In this document: positions 1 through 10,386 of the stretch, in pieces
Layout: every line of letters starts with the position of its first letter
How positions within the stretch are numbered: position 1 is the stretch's first letter
Assembly (NCBI RefSeq): GCF_900188205.1
Contig: NZ_FZOH01000008.1
Location: 186,001-250,000 of the forward strand
Source: Geodermatophilus saharensis
GTDB lineage: Bacteria; Actinomycetota; Actinomycetes; Mycobacteriales; Geodermatophilaceae
Direction: 5' to 3'
Length of the DNA stretch: 64,000 bases
The notes under the pieces: generated by a model
What the model was told of the DNA's origin: nothing
The model's input: the letters and a program-made list of their open reading frames with translations, nothing else
The model's database searches: none
Translations under genes and position numbers: made by a program

Positions 1-1173
1 CTTACCGGCACCCGAGGGACCGACCAGCGCCACCCGGCTGCCCGCCGGCACGGTGAGGGAGACCCCGTCGAGCACCCGCGTGCCGTCGGGGTAGGTGAAC
101 GAGACGCCGTCGAGCTCGAGCAGCGGGACCCCGGCCGCCGGCACCCGGGGCGCCGTCGTCACCGCGCCGCCGGCCTCGGGGACGTCGTCGCGCTCGGGCT
201 CGAGGACGAGCACCTCCTGGATGCGGGCCAGCGCCCCCAGCCCGGTCTGCAGCTGCGTCCACGCCGAGACCGCCTGACCCAGCGGCATGACCAGCAGGAA
301 CAGGTAGAGGATGAACGCCACCAGGTCGGCGACGGCGATCGAGCCGGTGGCCACCCGGTAGCCGCCCAGCCCCAGCACGGCGAGGAACGCGCCCTGGACG
401 GCGATCGAGCCCGCCGGCTGTACCAGCGCCTCCACCCGGGCCACCGCCACGCCGGCGCGGTAGGCCCGCCGCGCGCTGACCCCGACGGCGTCGACCTCCC
501 GCGCGGTCGCACCGCTGGCGCGGATGGTGCGCACCGCCGACAGCGCGCGCTCCACGGCCGCCGTCATCGCGCCCACCTCGTCCTGCGCCCGGCGCGACAG
601 CGTGCGCACCCGCCGGCTGCTGGCCACCACGACGGTCATGCCGACGGCGACGGCGGTGACGGTCACCAGCAGCAGCCAGACGTCGACCAGCGCCATCGCC
701 ACCAGCGCGCCGACGGCGACCACCGCGGAACCGGCCACCTCGATGACACCGGAGGTGACCGTGGCGCGCAGCAGCGTGGTGTCGGCCCCGACCCGGGACA
801 TCAGGTCGCCGGTGCGGCGGCGGTCGTACTCGGCCACCGGCAGCCGCAGCAGCCGGTCGGCGACCGTCCGGCGGGTGGAGAGGACGACGCCCTCCCCGGT
901 GCGCTGCAGCAGGTAGGACTGGAACGCGTTGAGCACCGCGCCGGCGACGAGCACCAGCAGGAGCAGCGAGACGGCGGGCAGCAGCGGCTCGCCCGCGCCG
1001 ACGGCGGCGATCACCCGGCCGGTGAGGGCGGGCTGGGCCAGCGCCGCCGCCGCGCCCAGCAGGGACAACCCCGCGGCCAGCAGCAGCGGCCGGCGGTGCG
1101 GGCGGACCAGCGGCAGCAGCTCGCGCAGCCCCGCGGCCGGCGCCTGCTCGGCGGTGGTCCCGGGAGCGGTCAC
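1..1173 (-). CDS. ABC transporter, fused permease/ATPase (partial, C-terminus beyond window)
   Basis: Only the N-terminal 391 residues are inside the window. After a short hydrophilic N-terminus there is a six-helix exporter-type membrane domain (roughly residues 30-320), then a linker and the start of a nucleotide-binding domain. The last visible residues read GPSGAGK, a Walker A motif, at the window edge, so the rest of the ATPase lies outside. The layout is that of a half-transporter exporter working as a dimer in the cytoplasmic membrane; the substrate cannot be read. The GTG at 1173 was chosen because it is the first start after the upstream gene ends (9-bp gap), although no clear ribosome site precedes it. 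Confidence 0.85.
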   Translation of the reverse strand, partial: MTAPGTTAEQAPAAGLRELLPLVRPHRRPLLLAAGLSLLGAAAALAQPALTGRVIAAVGAGEPLLPAVSLLLLVLVAGAVLNAFQSYLLQRTGEGVVLSTRRTVADRLLRLPVAEYDRRRTGDLMSRVGADTTLLRATVTSGVIEVAGSAVVAVGALVAMALVDVWLLLVTVTAVAVGMTVVVASSRRVRTLSRRAQDEVGAMTAAVERALSAVRTIRASGATAREVDAVGVSARRAYRAGVAVARVEALVQPAGSIAVQGAFLAVLGLGGYRVATGSIAVADLVAFILYLFLLVMPLGQAVSAWTQLQTGLGALARIQEVLVLEPERDDVPEAGGAVTTAPRVPAAGVPLLELDGVSFTYPDGTRVLDGVSLTVPAGSRVALVGPSGAGK

Positions 1174-1181
1174 GACAGGCG

Positions 1182-1967
1182 TCAGAACACGCCGGCGAGC
1201 GCGGCCACCATCGCGCCCAGCAGCCGGGCGTGGTGCTCGATCAGCTCGGGACGGTGGCCGTCGGGGCGGACGGCGGCGAGGTGGCCGGCCGCGGTCCAGA
1301 ACTCGTCACCGTCGTCGCTGCCCATCAGCAGGCCGCGCACCGTGGCGTCCTCCACCAGCCGGCGCACCCCCGGACCGTCCTCCGCGGCCAGCAGCACCCA
1401 CCGGGCGTCGAACTCGGGGTCGCCGCTGGGCACGTGCAGCAGGCCGCCGGTGCGGTGCCGCCAGAAGCGGGCCGGCGACAGGCGCAGCGGGGGCAGCGGC
1501 AGCAGCACCGGCGCCGCGGTGACCGCGTACTCGGGCACCGTCGACCGCTTGTCGACGAAGACGACGTCGAACGCGACGAGCTCGAGGGTGCCGGCGCGGC
1601 CGCGCACCACCCCGGCCGGCCGGTGGTCCTTGGTCGCCCGCACCGGGGCGGTGGCCACGAGCTCGGCGAGGACGGCGTCCTGCGGAGCGGTGCCGTCGGA
1701 GATCTCCCAGCCCTGCTGCAGCGCCCAGCCCTGCACGCCGACGGGGTCGCCCTGGTAGCGGAACACCTGCTCGACGACGCCGGGGGTGCGCGGGCGGCGC
1801 GCGGGCAGGGCCCAGGTGACCGGTCCGGGGCCGGCGCCGGCCGGCTCCCGCCCGCGGTCGCCCTCCTGGCCGTCGCGGTCGCCGTCACCGAGGTGGGCCG
1901 GCTCCTGCCAGCCGTCGCGGTCGCGGGGGTCGTCGTCGTGCGGCCGGTCGTCGCGCGGGCTGCTCAT
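1182..1967 (-). CDS. Conserved hypothetical protein, 261 aa
   Basis: I do not recognise the family. The first 60 residues are charged and low-complexity (Asp/Arg/Gly/Pro). The rest looks like a compact soluble alpha/beta domain with no signal peptide or membrane helix. The ATG at 1967 is preferred over the frame's further upstream extension because it sits 13 bp after the DciA gene stop and avoids overlapping it. It follows dnaN-gnd-recF-dciA on the same strand and may be co-transcribed with them, but nothing in the protein points to replication. Function unknown. Confidence 0.6.
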   Translation of the reverse strand: MSSPRDDRPHDDDPRDRDGWQEPAHLGDGDRDGQEGDRGREPAGAGPGPVTWALPARRPRTPGVVEQVFRYQGDPVGVQGWALQQGWEISDGTAPQDAVLAELVATAPVRATKDHRPAGVVRGRAGTLELVAFDVVFVDKRSTVPEYAVTAAPVLLPLPPLRLSPARFWRHRTGGLLHVPSGDPEFDARWVLLAAEDGPGVRRLVEDATVRGLLMGSDDGDEFWTAAGHLAAVRPDGHRPELIEHHARLLGAMVAALAGVF

Positions 1968-1980
1968 CGGGGCACCGTCC

Positions 1981-2481
1981 TCATCCGTACGTGTCGCGGG
2001 GGCCCCGTCCGCGGACCGACCGCGGGCCCTTCTTCCAGCTCGGGGCCGTCGGTCCGACAACGCGCAACCGGGTCACCACGTCCCCGCCGACCGAGGCGCG
2101 CAGCCGGGCCAGGATCGTGGGGGCGAGCAGCCGCAGCTGGGTGGCCCACGCCGTGGACTCGGCGACGACGAGCAGCTCGCCCTCGGTGAGGGTCTCGGGC
2201 CGGCAGTGCGCCGCGATGTCGGGGCCGACCAGCGCCGACCAGCGGCCGAACACCGCGCCGACGCGGGTGTTCTCGGTCCAGTCCTGGGCGCTGACCAGCG
2301 AGTCGACCAGCCGGGCCAGCGGCTGCGGGTCGTCGTCGCCCGGGCGCGGGCCGGTCCAGTTCCGCCGCGGGCCGGCCACCCGGCGGCGGGTGGGTGCCGG
2401 CCGGGCCGCCGAGGCCGCGCGGGCCGCCTCCAGCGCGGCGCGGGCGATGTCGCTGGGCCGGGCGGGCCGCTCGTCGCTCAC
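1981..2481 (-). CDS. DUF721/DciA-family protein, 166 aa
   Basis: The C-terminal half (about residues 55-155) has the DUF721 pattern: a VFGRWSALVGPDIAAHCRPE-type helix followed by LLVVAESTAWATQLRLL and a basic tail. This family includes DciA, the bacterial loader or operator of the DnaB helicase in lineages without DnaC, and the gene directly follows recF in many Actinobacteria (Rv0004 in Mycobacterium). The N-terminal 50 residues are Ala/Arg/Pro-rich and probably disordered. The GTG start at 2481 is immediately adjacent to the recF stop, so the two are probably translationally coupled. Family assignment is strong; the helicase-loading role here is inferred. Confidence 0.85.
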   Translation of the reverse strand: MSDERPARPSDIARAALEAARAASAARPAPTRRRVAGPRRNWTGPRPGDDDPQPLARLVDSLVSAQDWTENTRVGAVFGRWSALVGPDIAAHCRPETLTEGELLVVAESTAWATQLRLLAPTILARLRASVGGDVVTRLRVVGPTAPSWKKGPRSVRGRGPRDTYG

Positions 2482-3642
2482 TCAGGTCCCCTCCTCGTCG
2501 GCCACCAGGACGGCCGTGCCCGCGCCGACCTCCACCCGCGCGTCGCGCAGCTCCTCGGGCACGTCGTCGAGGACGGCGGCGGTGATGAGGGTCTGCTCGG
2601 CGGAGCGGGCGACGTCGGCCAGGGCCGCCCGCCGGCCGGCGTCGAGGGTGGCGAAGACGTCGTCGAGGACGAGCACCGGCTCCTCGCCGTCGGCGCGCAG
2701 CAGCGCGAAGCAGCCGAGCTTGAGGGCCAGCGCCAGCGACCACGACTCGCCGTGGCTGGCGAACCCCTTGGCCGGCGCGGGCCCCAGGTGCAGCACGAGG
2801 TCGTCGCGGTGGGGGCCGACCAGCGTCATGCCCCGGTCGACCTCCTCGCGGCGCCGCTCGGCGATCCGCTCGCGCAGCGCCGCCGACAGCTCGGCCGCCC
2901 GCGCCGTCGGCTCCCCGGCGACCAGCGGGGCGCCGTCCCCGGCCAGCGGCACGGTGCTCGCGTAGCCGAGGCCGGCGGCCGCGGCACCGGGCCCGGCGAC
3001 GGCGGCGTAGGACCGGGCGACGTGCGGGGCCAGGTCGGCGACCAGCGCCAGGCGGGCGGCCAGCAGCTGCCCGCCGAGCTCGACGAGGTGGGTGTCCCAG
3101 ACGTCGAGCGTGGCCAGGGCGTCGCCGCGCGCCAGCCGCGCGGTCTTGAGCAGGGCGTTGCGCTGCCGCAGCACCCGGTCGTAGTCGCTGCGCACCCCGG
3201 CCAGCCGGGGCGTGCGGCTGACCAGCAGGTCGTCGAGGAACCGCCGCCGCTCGGCCGGGTCGCCGCGGACCAGCGCGAGGTCCTCGGGCGCGAACAGCAC
3301 GCTCTTCACCAGGCCGAGCAGCTCGCGCGGCCGCGGCAGCGCGGAGCGGTTGACCCGGACGCGGTTGGCCCGGCCCGGGTTGACCTCGACCTCCACCAGC
3401 AGTTCCCGGTCCTCGCGGCGCAGCGCCGCCCGGACCACCGCCTGGGCCGCGCCGTGCCGCACCAGGGGCGCGTCGCCGGACACCCGGTGGCTGCCCAGGG
3501 TCGCGAGGTACCCGACCGCCTCGACGAGGTTGGTCTTGCCCTCGCCGTTGCGGCCGACGAACACGGTGGGACCGGGCCGCAGGGCGAGGTCGACCTTCTC
3601 CCAGCTGCGGAAGTCGACGAGCTGGAGGTGCCGGACGTACAC
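2482..3642 (-). CDS. recF: DNA replication/repair protein RecF
   Basis: This 386-residue protein has the RecF/SMC-like ATPase layout: [13 protein letters not shown] start, Walker [10 protein letters not shown] at residues 30-38, an ABC signature [14 protein letters not shown] near residue 293, and Walker [13 protein letters not shown] near residue 322. RecF binds gapped DNA and, with RecO and RecR, helps load RecA at stalled forks. It lies between gnd and the DciA gene, as in Streptomyces-type origin regions. The start is placed where the conserved N-terminal beta strand begins; 90 bp separate it from gnd. Confidence 0.97.
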   Translation of the reverse strand: MYVRHLQLVDFRSWEKVDLALRPGPTVFVGRNGEGKTNLVEAVGYLATLGSHRVSGDAPLVRHGAAQAVVRAALRREDRELLVEVEVNPGRANRVRVNRSALPRPRELLGLVKSVLFAPEDLALVRGDPAERRRFLDDLLVSRTPRLAGVRSDYDRVLRQRNALLKTARLARGDALATLDVWDTHLVELGGQLLAARLALVADLAPHVARSYAAVAGPGAAAAGLGYASTVPLAGDGAPLVAGEPTARAAELSAALRERIAERRREEVDRGMTLVGPHRDDLVLHLGPAPAKGFASHGESWSLALALKLGCFALLRADGEEPVLVLDDVFATLDAGRRAALADVARSAEQTLITAAVLDDVPEELRDARVEVGAGTAVLVADEEGT

Positions 3643-3667
3643 CTCAGCCCCCCGGTGGTGAGGTCCT

Positions 3668-3730
3668 GGAACGGCCGCCCTCCAGGGGCCCGCGCCGAGC
3701 GTGCGAGGCGTGGGGGGGAGGGTGGTCCTT
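3668..3730 (-). repeat. Stop-adjacent hairpin repeat, copy A (after gnd)
   Basis: Read on the minus strand, it begins AAGGACC two bases after the gnd stop and ends GGCCGTTCC. The middle carries the shared CCCCCCACGCCTCGCACGCTC-type core. The outer arms CCACCCTCC and GGAGGGCGG pair apart from one position. It belongs to a family of six related copies in this window. It probably ends or attenuates gnd transcription before recF. Confidence 0.75.
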
Positions 3731-3732
3731 CG

Positions 3733-4665
<933 letters not shown>

Positions 4666-4774
4666 GGCTCCGTCCTTCCCTCGCAGGTCGTCATGGCGCG
4701 GGCGCACGCGACGGTGCGGTGCCCGCGGGGTGTGCGGTGCCCTCGTCGGCTGCCGGGGACACCTCCCGCCGCCG

Positions 4775-5935
4775 TCACCCGGGCAGGCGCACCGGCATGA
4801 TCAGGTAGCGGTAGCTGCCGGGCCGCTCGGCCGGGCGGCCGCCGTCGGCGTCGTCGGCGGCCGGCTCCTCCACACCCGAGAGCACGGCCGGCTTGAGCGG
4901 GCTGGTGAAGTCCATCCGCGCCCGGCCGGTGTGCACGGCGGCCAGACCGTCGAGCAGGAACGTCGGGTTGAAGCCGATGGTCAGCGGGTCGCCGTCGAAC
5001 TCGACGTCGCAGCGCTCCTCGGCCTGCCCCTCGTCGTCGCTGCCGCCGGCGCGCAGGGTGACCTGGCCCGGGGTGAACTCGCAACGCAGGGGCGTGCCCC
5101 GCTCGGCGACCAGCGCCACGCGCTTGGCGGCGTCGGTGAACTGCACGACCGGCAGGGTCGCGCTCGCGCTGGACTCCGACGGCATGATCGCGCGGTACTT
5201 GACGAACTCGGCGTCGAGCAGCCGGGTGGTGGTCTGCCGGTCCTTGCCCGACAGGCCCAGGATGCCCTCGCCCGAGCCCCCCGACGACAGCGAGACGGTG
5301 ATCTCCGGGCCGCTGGTCAGCGTGCGCGCGGCGTCGGCCAGCGTGCGCGCCGGCACCAGCACCGCGGCCGAGATCCCCGGCGTCTCCGGCCGCCAGGCGA
5401 ACTCGCGCACCGCCAGCCGGTAGCGGTCGGTGGCCGCCAGCGTCACCCGGTCGTCCTCGATCTCCAGCCGCACACCGGTGAGCATGGGCAGGGTGTCGTC
5501 GCGCCCGGCGGCGACGGCGACCTGGCCGACCGCCTCGGCGAAGACGTCGCTGTCGACGACGCCGGCCGACGACGGCATGGCCGGCAGCGACGGGTAGTCC
5601 TCCACCGGCAGCGTCGGCAGGCTGAACCGCGCGTTGCCGCAGGTGATCGACAGCCGGGGGCCCTCGGCGCGGATGTCGACCGGGTGCGGCGGCAGCGCCC
5701 GGGTGATCTCGGCCAGCAGCCGGCCCGGGACGAGCACCCGCCCGCTCTCGGCGGCCTGCACGTCGACCTCCGCACGGGCGGAGACCTCGTAGTCGAAGCC
5801 GGACACCGACAGCTGGCTGCCGTCGACCTCGAGCAGGATGCCGGCCAGCACCGGCACGGACGGGCGCGGCGGCAGGCTGCGCGCCGTCCACGCGACGGCA
5901 TCGGCGAGCACCTCGCGTGTCACCCGGAACTCCAT
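4775..5935 (-). CDS. dnaN: DNA polymerase III beta sliding clamp
   Basis: A 386-residue beta clamp, the usual length for actinobacterial DnaN, with three repeated clamp domains of about 125 residues. Recognisable segments include MEFRVTREVLADAVAWTAR at the N-terminus, PVLAGILLEV, LPMLTGVRLEI, ATDRYRLAVREF and the C-terminal RYLIMPVRLPG. It encircles DNA and tethers polymerase and repair enzymes. The ATG at 5935 was chosen because it begins the conserved MEFRV strand and follows a GGTGGGG ribosome site. It is transcribed away from the candidate origin. Confidence 0.97.
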   Translation of the reverse strand: MEFRVTREVLADAVAWTARSLPPRPSVPVLAGILLEVDGSQLSVSGFDYEVSARAEVDVQAAESGRVLVPGRLLAEITRALPPHPVDIRAEGPRLSITCGNARFSLPTLPVEDYPSLPAMPSSAGVVDSDVFAEAVGQVAVAAGRDDTLPMLTGVRLEIEDDRVTLAATDRYRLAVREFAWRPETPGISAAVLVPARTLADAARTLTSGPEITVSLSSGGSGEGILGLSGKDRQTTTRLLDAEFVKYRAIMPSESSASATLPVVQFTDAAKRVALVAERGTPLRCEFTPGQVTLRAGGSDDEGQAEERCDVEFDGDPLTIGFNPTFLLDGLAAVHTGRARMDFTSPLKPAVLSGVEEPAADDADGGRPAERPGSYRYLIMPVRLPG

Positions 5936-6859
5936 GACCGACCCACCCCAGCTCTGCACGGCCCACTGCTGTCGTCTGCGCACCCGCGGTCCCCGGCGTC
6001 CGTGCGGACCGGGGGTGGTGCTCTCTCGCCTGTTGCGGAGCTCATCGTGCCCGTCGGGGACGACAGGGGGGAAGCCGGGACCCGATCAGGCGTTCCCTCC
6101 CGTCCCTCCAGCCTGCTCCTCTCCCGTGCCGTCGTCGTCCCCGCTGCTGGTCTCCCGGGCCCCCGGGCCGGAGCGTCCCCAGCCCTACTGGGGTTCAAGG
6201 ACTCCCCGAGATACATCCCTCATCTCCGTCATCACTGGTGTGGAAGCTGGGGATCGACGCCCTTCGTGCAGGTCAGCGCCCGAGTCGACATGTTGGCCCG
6301 GTGTGGGCAACCGGCGTCCCGCTGTTGTCGACACGTGGACATCTCGACGGCCGTGCACAGCGACCCCCCGTCGTCCACGGGCTGTCCCCGGTCCTCCCCC
6401 GGGATGTCCCCAGTCCGTGCCCACCTCACGTCGGGTGGCCGCTCCCGGCCGCCGCCGGGCGTGCCCGGCACCCCGCCCGGGGGTGGGGACGACGGCGCCG
6501 CGAGGGCGCGGACGCGCAGGTCGGCGCCGTGTCCCGGCTGGGTTCACACGCTGGGGAGTGACCTGGGGACGACGCGGCGTGAGGCCGCCCGACCGGCACC
6601 CGCGGTCACACCCCGATCACGATCTCCCCAGGGTGTGCACATCCCTGGGGACAACTCCTCGACGTGTCGACAGCCGCGACGCCGGTGACCGGCCGGGAAA
6701 CCGCGCTGTGCCGCGGCACGGGGACCCGTCCACACCGCTGTCGGCTTGTGGACAGCCGACGGCCGCCGTCCACCGCTGGGCACGCGGGGGACGACGGCCG
6801 GGGGACGACGGCCGGGGACGACGGCGGGGCGGGTGCGGGGCGGGTGCGGGGCGCCGTCG
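5936..6859. other. oriC: Candidate replication origin (oriC), dnaA-dnaN spacer
   Basis: This 924-bp non-coding spacer sits where Streptomyces and Mycobacterium carry oriC. It holds a cluster of near matches to the high-GC DnaA box TTGTCCACA or its complement TGTGGACAA: 6325-6333 (TTGTCGACA, 8/9), 6371-6379 (7/9), 6633-6641 (7/9), 6646-6654 (TGGGGACAA, 8/9), 6664-6672 (7/9), 6726-6734 (7/9) and 6747-6755 (TGTGGACAG, 8/9). The relatively AT-richer stretch around 6187-6245 could be the unwinding element. Position and clustering are seen; origin function is inferred. Confidence 0.8.
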
Positions 6860-8743
6860 CTACTGGCGGGCGCGGCTCTTGATGCGGGCGGTGAGCTCGG
6901 TGACCTGGGTGTACGTCGCCCGGCGCTCGCTCATCAGGTTGGTGATCTTCTTGACGGCGTGCATGACCGTGGTGTGGTCCTTGCCGCCGAAGGAGGCACC
7001 GATGCGCGGCAGCGACAGCTCGGTCAGCTCCCGGCACAGGTACATCGCGATCTGGCGGGCGTTGACCAGCGTGCGGCTGCGGTTGGAGCCCTGCAGCTCC
7101 TCCATCGTCACGGAGAAGTACTCCGCGGTCGCCGCCATGATGATCGCCGCGGTGATCTGCGGGCCCTGCTCGTCGCTGATGAGGTCCTTGAGCACGAGCT
7201 CGGCCAGCGGCAGGTCGACCTGCTGCTTGTTGAGGCTGGCGAAGGCGGTCACCCGGATGAGGGCGCCCTCGAGCTCGCGGATGTTGGTCTGCACCTTGCT
7301 GGCGATGAACTCCAGCACCGGGTCGGGCACCTGCAGCCGCTCGCCGTAGGCCTTCTTGCGGAGGATCGCGATGCGGGTCTCCAGGTCCGGGGCCTGGACG
7401 TCGGTGATCAGCCCCCACTCGAACCGCGTGCGCAGCCGGTCCTCCAGCGTCGTCAGCTTCTTCGGCGCCCGGTCGGAGGTGATGACGATCTGCTTGCTGG
7501 CGTTGTGGAGCGTGTTGAACGTGTGGAAGAACTCCTCCTGCGTCCGCTCGGCGCGCTCCAGGAACTGGATGTCGTCGATGAGCAGGAAGTCGATGTCCCG
7601 GTAGCGGCGGCGGAAGTCCTCGGCCCGCCCGGAGTGCACCAGGTTGATGAACTCGTTGGTGAACTCCTCGGTGCTGACGTAGCGCACCCGCACGTTGGGG
7701 AACATCCGCGCCGCGTAGTGGCCGATGGCGTGCAGCAGGTGGGTCTTGCCCAGCCCGGAGTCGCCGTAGACGAACAGCGGGTTGTAGGCCCGCGCCGGGG
7801 CCTCGGCGACGGCCACCGCCGCGGCGTGGGCGAACCGGTTGCTGTTGCCGATGACGAAACTGTCGAAGACGTACTTGGGGTTGAGCCCCGGGTCCTGACC
7901 GACCGGCGGGCGGCGGTCACCGAACAGCGGCACCGCCCCGCCGCCGCGGGTCCCCGGGCGCCGCGGGGCCGCATCCGCCTCGTCGGGTGCGGTGTCCGCG
8001 CCGTCGTCGCCGAGGTCGAAGGGCAGCACCTCGGCACCCTCGCCGGGGCGCACGCCCCGGCGCCGGCCGGAGCCGCGCGGGCGGACCGCCGGGCTCCAGT
8101 CGCTGCCACCCCACTCCCCCGCGCCGTCGGCCGGCTCCCCGCCGGGTGCGGCGACCGGCGGGTACGGCTCGAAGGGCGCCTCGGTCGGGGGACGGCCGTC
8201 GGCCCGCGCCGGCTCGTAGCGGCCGCCGTAGGGGTCCCCGGCCCGGGGGGCGCCGTAGGGCTCGTCGCCGTACCGGTCGCCGTCGCGCCCGCCGCGCGGG
8301 GCGTCGGCGGGGTCGAAGGCGGCGCCGTCGAACGGGGAGCGGTCCAGCGGGCGGGCGTCGCTGCGCACCCCGAAGGCGCTGCGGCCGTCGTCCTCGCGCT
8401 CGCGGTCCTCGTCGGTGAGCTCGTCGGCCGGCGGCGTCCACGGCCGGCGGGTGGGGACCGGCGGCTCCTGGCCGGCGTCGGCCGGGCTGTCCTCCAGCTG
8501 GATCGCGACGCCGATGTCGCGGCCGAGCTGCTCGGACAGCGCCTCGGCCAGCACCCGGCGCATGCGGGACTCGAGCACGGTCTGGGTGAACTCGTTGGGG
8601 GCGGCGAGCACCGCGGTGCCCCCCACCAGGCCCACCGGCCGGGTGAGGTTGAGCATCGCGTTCTGCTGCCGGGTCAGGCTGGTCGACAGCCGTCCGCGGA
8701 CCGAGTCCCAGACCTCCGCCAGGTCCACCGTGGCATCGGCCAT
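6860..8743 (-). CDS. dnaA: Chromosomal replication initiator DnaA
   Basis: The 627-residue protein has all four DnaA domains: an N-terminal interaction domain (to about residue 90), a long Gly/Asp/Arg/Tyr-rich linker (about 90-280), the AAA+ domain with Walker [10 protein letters not shown] near residue 326 and Walker [10 protein letters not shown], and a C-terminal DNA-binding domain with [12 protein letters not shown] near residue 587. It binds DnaA boxes at oriC and opens the duplex. The long domain II is typical of high-GC Actinobacteria. ATG at 8743 begins the family N-terminus and has GGGGAGGA upstream. DnaA-box-like sites on both flanks suggest autoregulation. Confidence 0.98.
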   Translation of the reverse strand: MADATVDLAEVWDSVRGRLSTSLTRQQNAMLNLTRPVGLVGGTAVLAAPNEFTQTVLESRMRRVLAEALSEQLGRDIGVAIQLEDSPADAGQEPPVPTRRPWTPPADELTDEDREREDDGRSAFGVRSDARPLDRSPFDGAAFDPADAPRGGRDGDRYGDEPYGAPRAGDPYGGRYEPARADGRPPTEAPFEPYPPVAAPGGEPADGAGEWGGSDWSPAVRPRGSGRRRGVRPGEGAEVLPFDLGDDGADTAPDEADAAPRRPGTRGGGAVPLFGDRRPPVGQDPGLNPKYVFDSFVIGNSNRFAHAAAVAVAEAPARAYNPLFVYGDSGLGKTHLLHAIGHYAARMFPNVRVRYVSTEEFTNEFINLVHSGRAEDFRRRYRDIDFLLIDDIQFLERAERTQEEFFHTFNTLHNASKQIVITSDRAPKKLTTLEDRLRTRFEWGLITDVQAPDLETRIAILRKKAYGERLQVPDPVLEFIASKVQTNIRELEGALIRVTAFASLNKQQVDLPLAELVLKDLISDEQGPQITAAIIMAATAEYFSVTMEELQGSNRSRTLVNARQIAMYLCRELTELSLPRIGASFGGKDHTTVMHAVKKITNLMSERRATYTQVTELTARIKSRARQ

Positions 8744-9423
8744 GACCGTGTCCTCCCCAAGCTGTTCTCGTCCCCGGCACCGACCTCCGCGTGCCCCCGG
8801 GTCCCGGCGCCGCGGCTGCCCGGTTGTGGACATCCGGACACACGGGTTCCACACGAGTGTCCACAGGCTGTGCACGACCGGCGACACGGCGCCTTGTCGA
8901 CTCGCTGGTGCGGGTCGGTCCCGGCGTCGTCGCTGGTCGGGAGGGAGGTCGGGAGACGGCTCGGGGTGGACGGCGGGCGGTCGACCGGATGGTCGGCTCG
9001 CGGACCGGACAGGGCTGCCCGGTCCAGAGCGGGGGCGACGCTAACAGCCCCGTCCACAGCCCGGCAACGACGCCGGGGTGCCCGTGGGGCGCGCGGTGCG
9101 CGTGTCGTTCGGCGTGTCGTCCCCCGACCGTCGGCGCGCCGACACCATCCGTCCGCCCGGCCGGTGCAGCCTGGCGGGTCGGCCCGGCCGGGGTGGCCCC
9201 ACCCGGTGCCCGTCGGGGACCGGGGCCGCGCCGGCGACGGGATCGGCCCGGCCCCTGGTTATGATGGGCGGAGTCCGTGCACCCGTCCTCCCGTGGAGGG
9301 CGGAGCTGCGCGGAGCCCGCCACCGGGGCCCGGCACGCGGCTCACGCCGATCCGGCCGTGCCCCGCCGCGTGCCTGCCCCCCGGCGGGCCCGCACCGCCG
9401 ACGTCCTGCCGTAGGAGTACCCC
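8744..9423. promoter_or_regulatory. dnaA-rpmH divergent intergenic region with DnaA boxes
   Basis: This 680-bp region separates divergent dnaA and rpmH and contains no convincing gene. Near dnaA it has DnaA-box-like sites at 8825-8833 (TGTGGACAT, 8/9) and 8857-8865 (GTGTCCACA, 8/9), and a weaker one at 9050-9058 (CCGTCCACA). These fit DnaA autoregulation or an auxiliary part of the origin. The rpmH side carries a strong -10 (see separate entry). The rest is featureless GC-rich sequence. Confidence 0.6.
9260..9265 (+). promoter_or_regulatory. -10 hexamer TATGAT, probable rpmH operon promoter
   Basis: TATGAT is an almost perfect sigma-70-type -10 and stands out in this GC-rich DNA. No good -35 is visible 17 bp upstream. 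Transcription would start near 9272, giving rpmH an untranslated leader of about 150 nt. Confidence 0.6.
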
Positions 9424-9561
9424 GTGAGCAAGCGCACCTTCCAGCCGAACAACCGCCGCCGGTCGAAGACCCACGGCTTCCGGCTGCGGATGCGCACCCG
9501 CGCGGGCCGCGCGATCCTCGCCGGCCGTCGCCGCAAGGGTCGCGAGAAGCTCTCCGCCTGA
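9424..9561 (+). CDS. rpmH: Ribosomal protein L34 (bL34)
   Basis: A 45-residue basic protein starting [20 protein letters not shown] and ending [12 protein letters not shown], the whole length of bL34. It is a late-assembling protein of the large ribosomal subunit. GTG at 9424 is the conserved start, about 5 bases after a weak TAGGAG ribosome site. It overlaps nothing and is followed one base later by rnpA, the near-universal rpmH-rnpA pair next to dnaA. Confidence 0.97.
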   Translation: MSKRTFQPNNRRRSKTHGFRLRMRTRAGRAILAGRRRKGREKLSA

Positions 9562-9562
9562 G

Positions 9563-9976
9563 GTGCTGCCCGCGCAGGCCCGCCTGCGCCGGCGTCCGGA
9601 GTTCACCGCGGTCGTCCGGTCGGGCCGGCGTGCCGGTCGGCCGACCATGGTGCTCCACTACCTCCCCGTCCGACCCCCGGTCCCCCCGGCCGGGGGTCTC
9701 GACGTGTCCGGGGACGCCGCCGCACCGGGCGGGACAGCCGCACCCGGGCCCCGCGCCGGTTTCGTGGTCGGCCGGGCGGTCGGCAACTCCGTGGTGCGCC
9801 ACCGGGTGACCCGGCGGCTGCGCGCGGCCGTCCGCGAGGAGCTGCCCCGGCTGCCGGCCACCGCCGACCTGGTGGTCCGGGCCCGGCCCGAGGCCGGCAC
9901 GGCCACGTCGGAGACGCTGCGCCGCGACCTCGCCGCGGGCCTGGACCGGCTGCTCGCCGAGCGGACCCGGTCGTGA
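9563..9976 (+). CDS. rnpA: Ribonuclease P protein component
   Basis: This 137-residue basic protein matches Rnp[23 protein letters not shown] at the start, [27 protein letters not shown] in the middle, the RNR-like signature region, and LVVRARPEA near the end. It is the protein cofactor of the RNase P ribozyme that trims tRNA 5' ends. A Gly/Pro/Ala-rich insert (about residues 38-62) separates the first strands. GTG at 9563 lies directly after the rpmH stop. Its own stop overlaps the yidD start (GTGA), indicating coupled translation. Confidence 0.95.
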   Translation: MLPAQARLRRRPEFTAVVRSGRRAGRPTMVLHYLPVRPPVPPAGGLDVSGDAAAPGGTAAPGPRAGFVVGRAVGNSVVRHRVTRRLRAAVREELPRLPATADLVVRARPEAGTATSETLRRDLAAGLDRLLAERTRS

Positions 9977-10386
9977 GCGCCCTCCCGCCGGGGGTGCCCG
10001 TGCGCCGCGGCCCGCTCGCCCGCGCGCTGCTGGCCTCGATCGGCTTCTACTCCCGGGCGATCAGCCCGGCCCTGCCACCGCGCTGCCGCTTCGCACCCAC
10101 CTGCAGCGCCTACGCCGCCGAGGCGGTCGCCGCGCACGGCGCCGGTCGCGGGTCCTGGCTGGCGCTGCGGCGGCTGCTGAAGTGCGCGCCCTGGCACCCC
10201 GGCGGCTTCGACCCCGTCCCCGCGCCCCGACCCGGGCGCACCACCCCCGGAACCGGCGGCGACGACCGCACGTCGATGACAGCGGCACCCTCCTCGGGAG
10301 CCGCCGCCGACGTCGCGCGTCGTCCCGCCCCCGAGACCCCGCCGGCTCACCGCCGGTCCCCGCAGCAGGAGGCTGGCGTTGCTTGA
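9973..10386 (+). CDS. yidD: Membrane protein insertion efficiency factor YidD
   Basis: The first 85 residues are Yid[32 protein letters not shown], with the conserved CRFxPTCSxYA motif, then [16 protein letters not shown]. YidD is a small membrane-associated protein that helps YidC insert inner-membrane proteins. Here it has an extra 50-residue Pro/Thr/Ala-rich tail, longer than the usual 70-90 residue protein. It overlaps rnpA by 4 bp and yidC by 8 bp, so the three form a tightly coupled unit. Confidence 0.93.
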   Translation: MSALPPGVPVRRGPLARALLASIGFYSRAISPALPPRCRFAPTCSAYAAEAVAAHGAGRGSWLALRRLLKCAPWHPGGFDPVPAPRPGRTTPGTGGDDRTSMTAAPSSGAAADVARRPAPETPPAHRRSPQQEAGVA

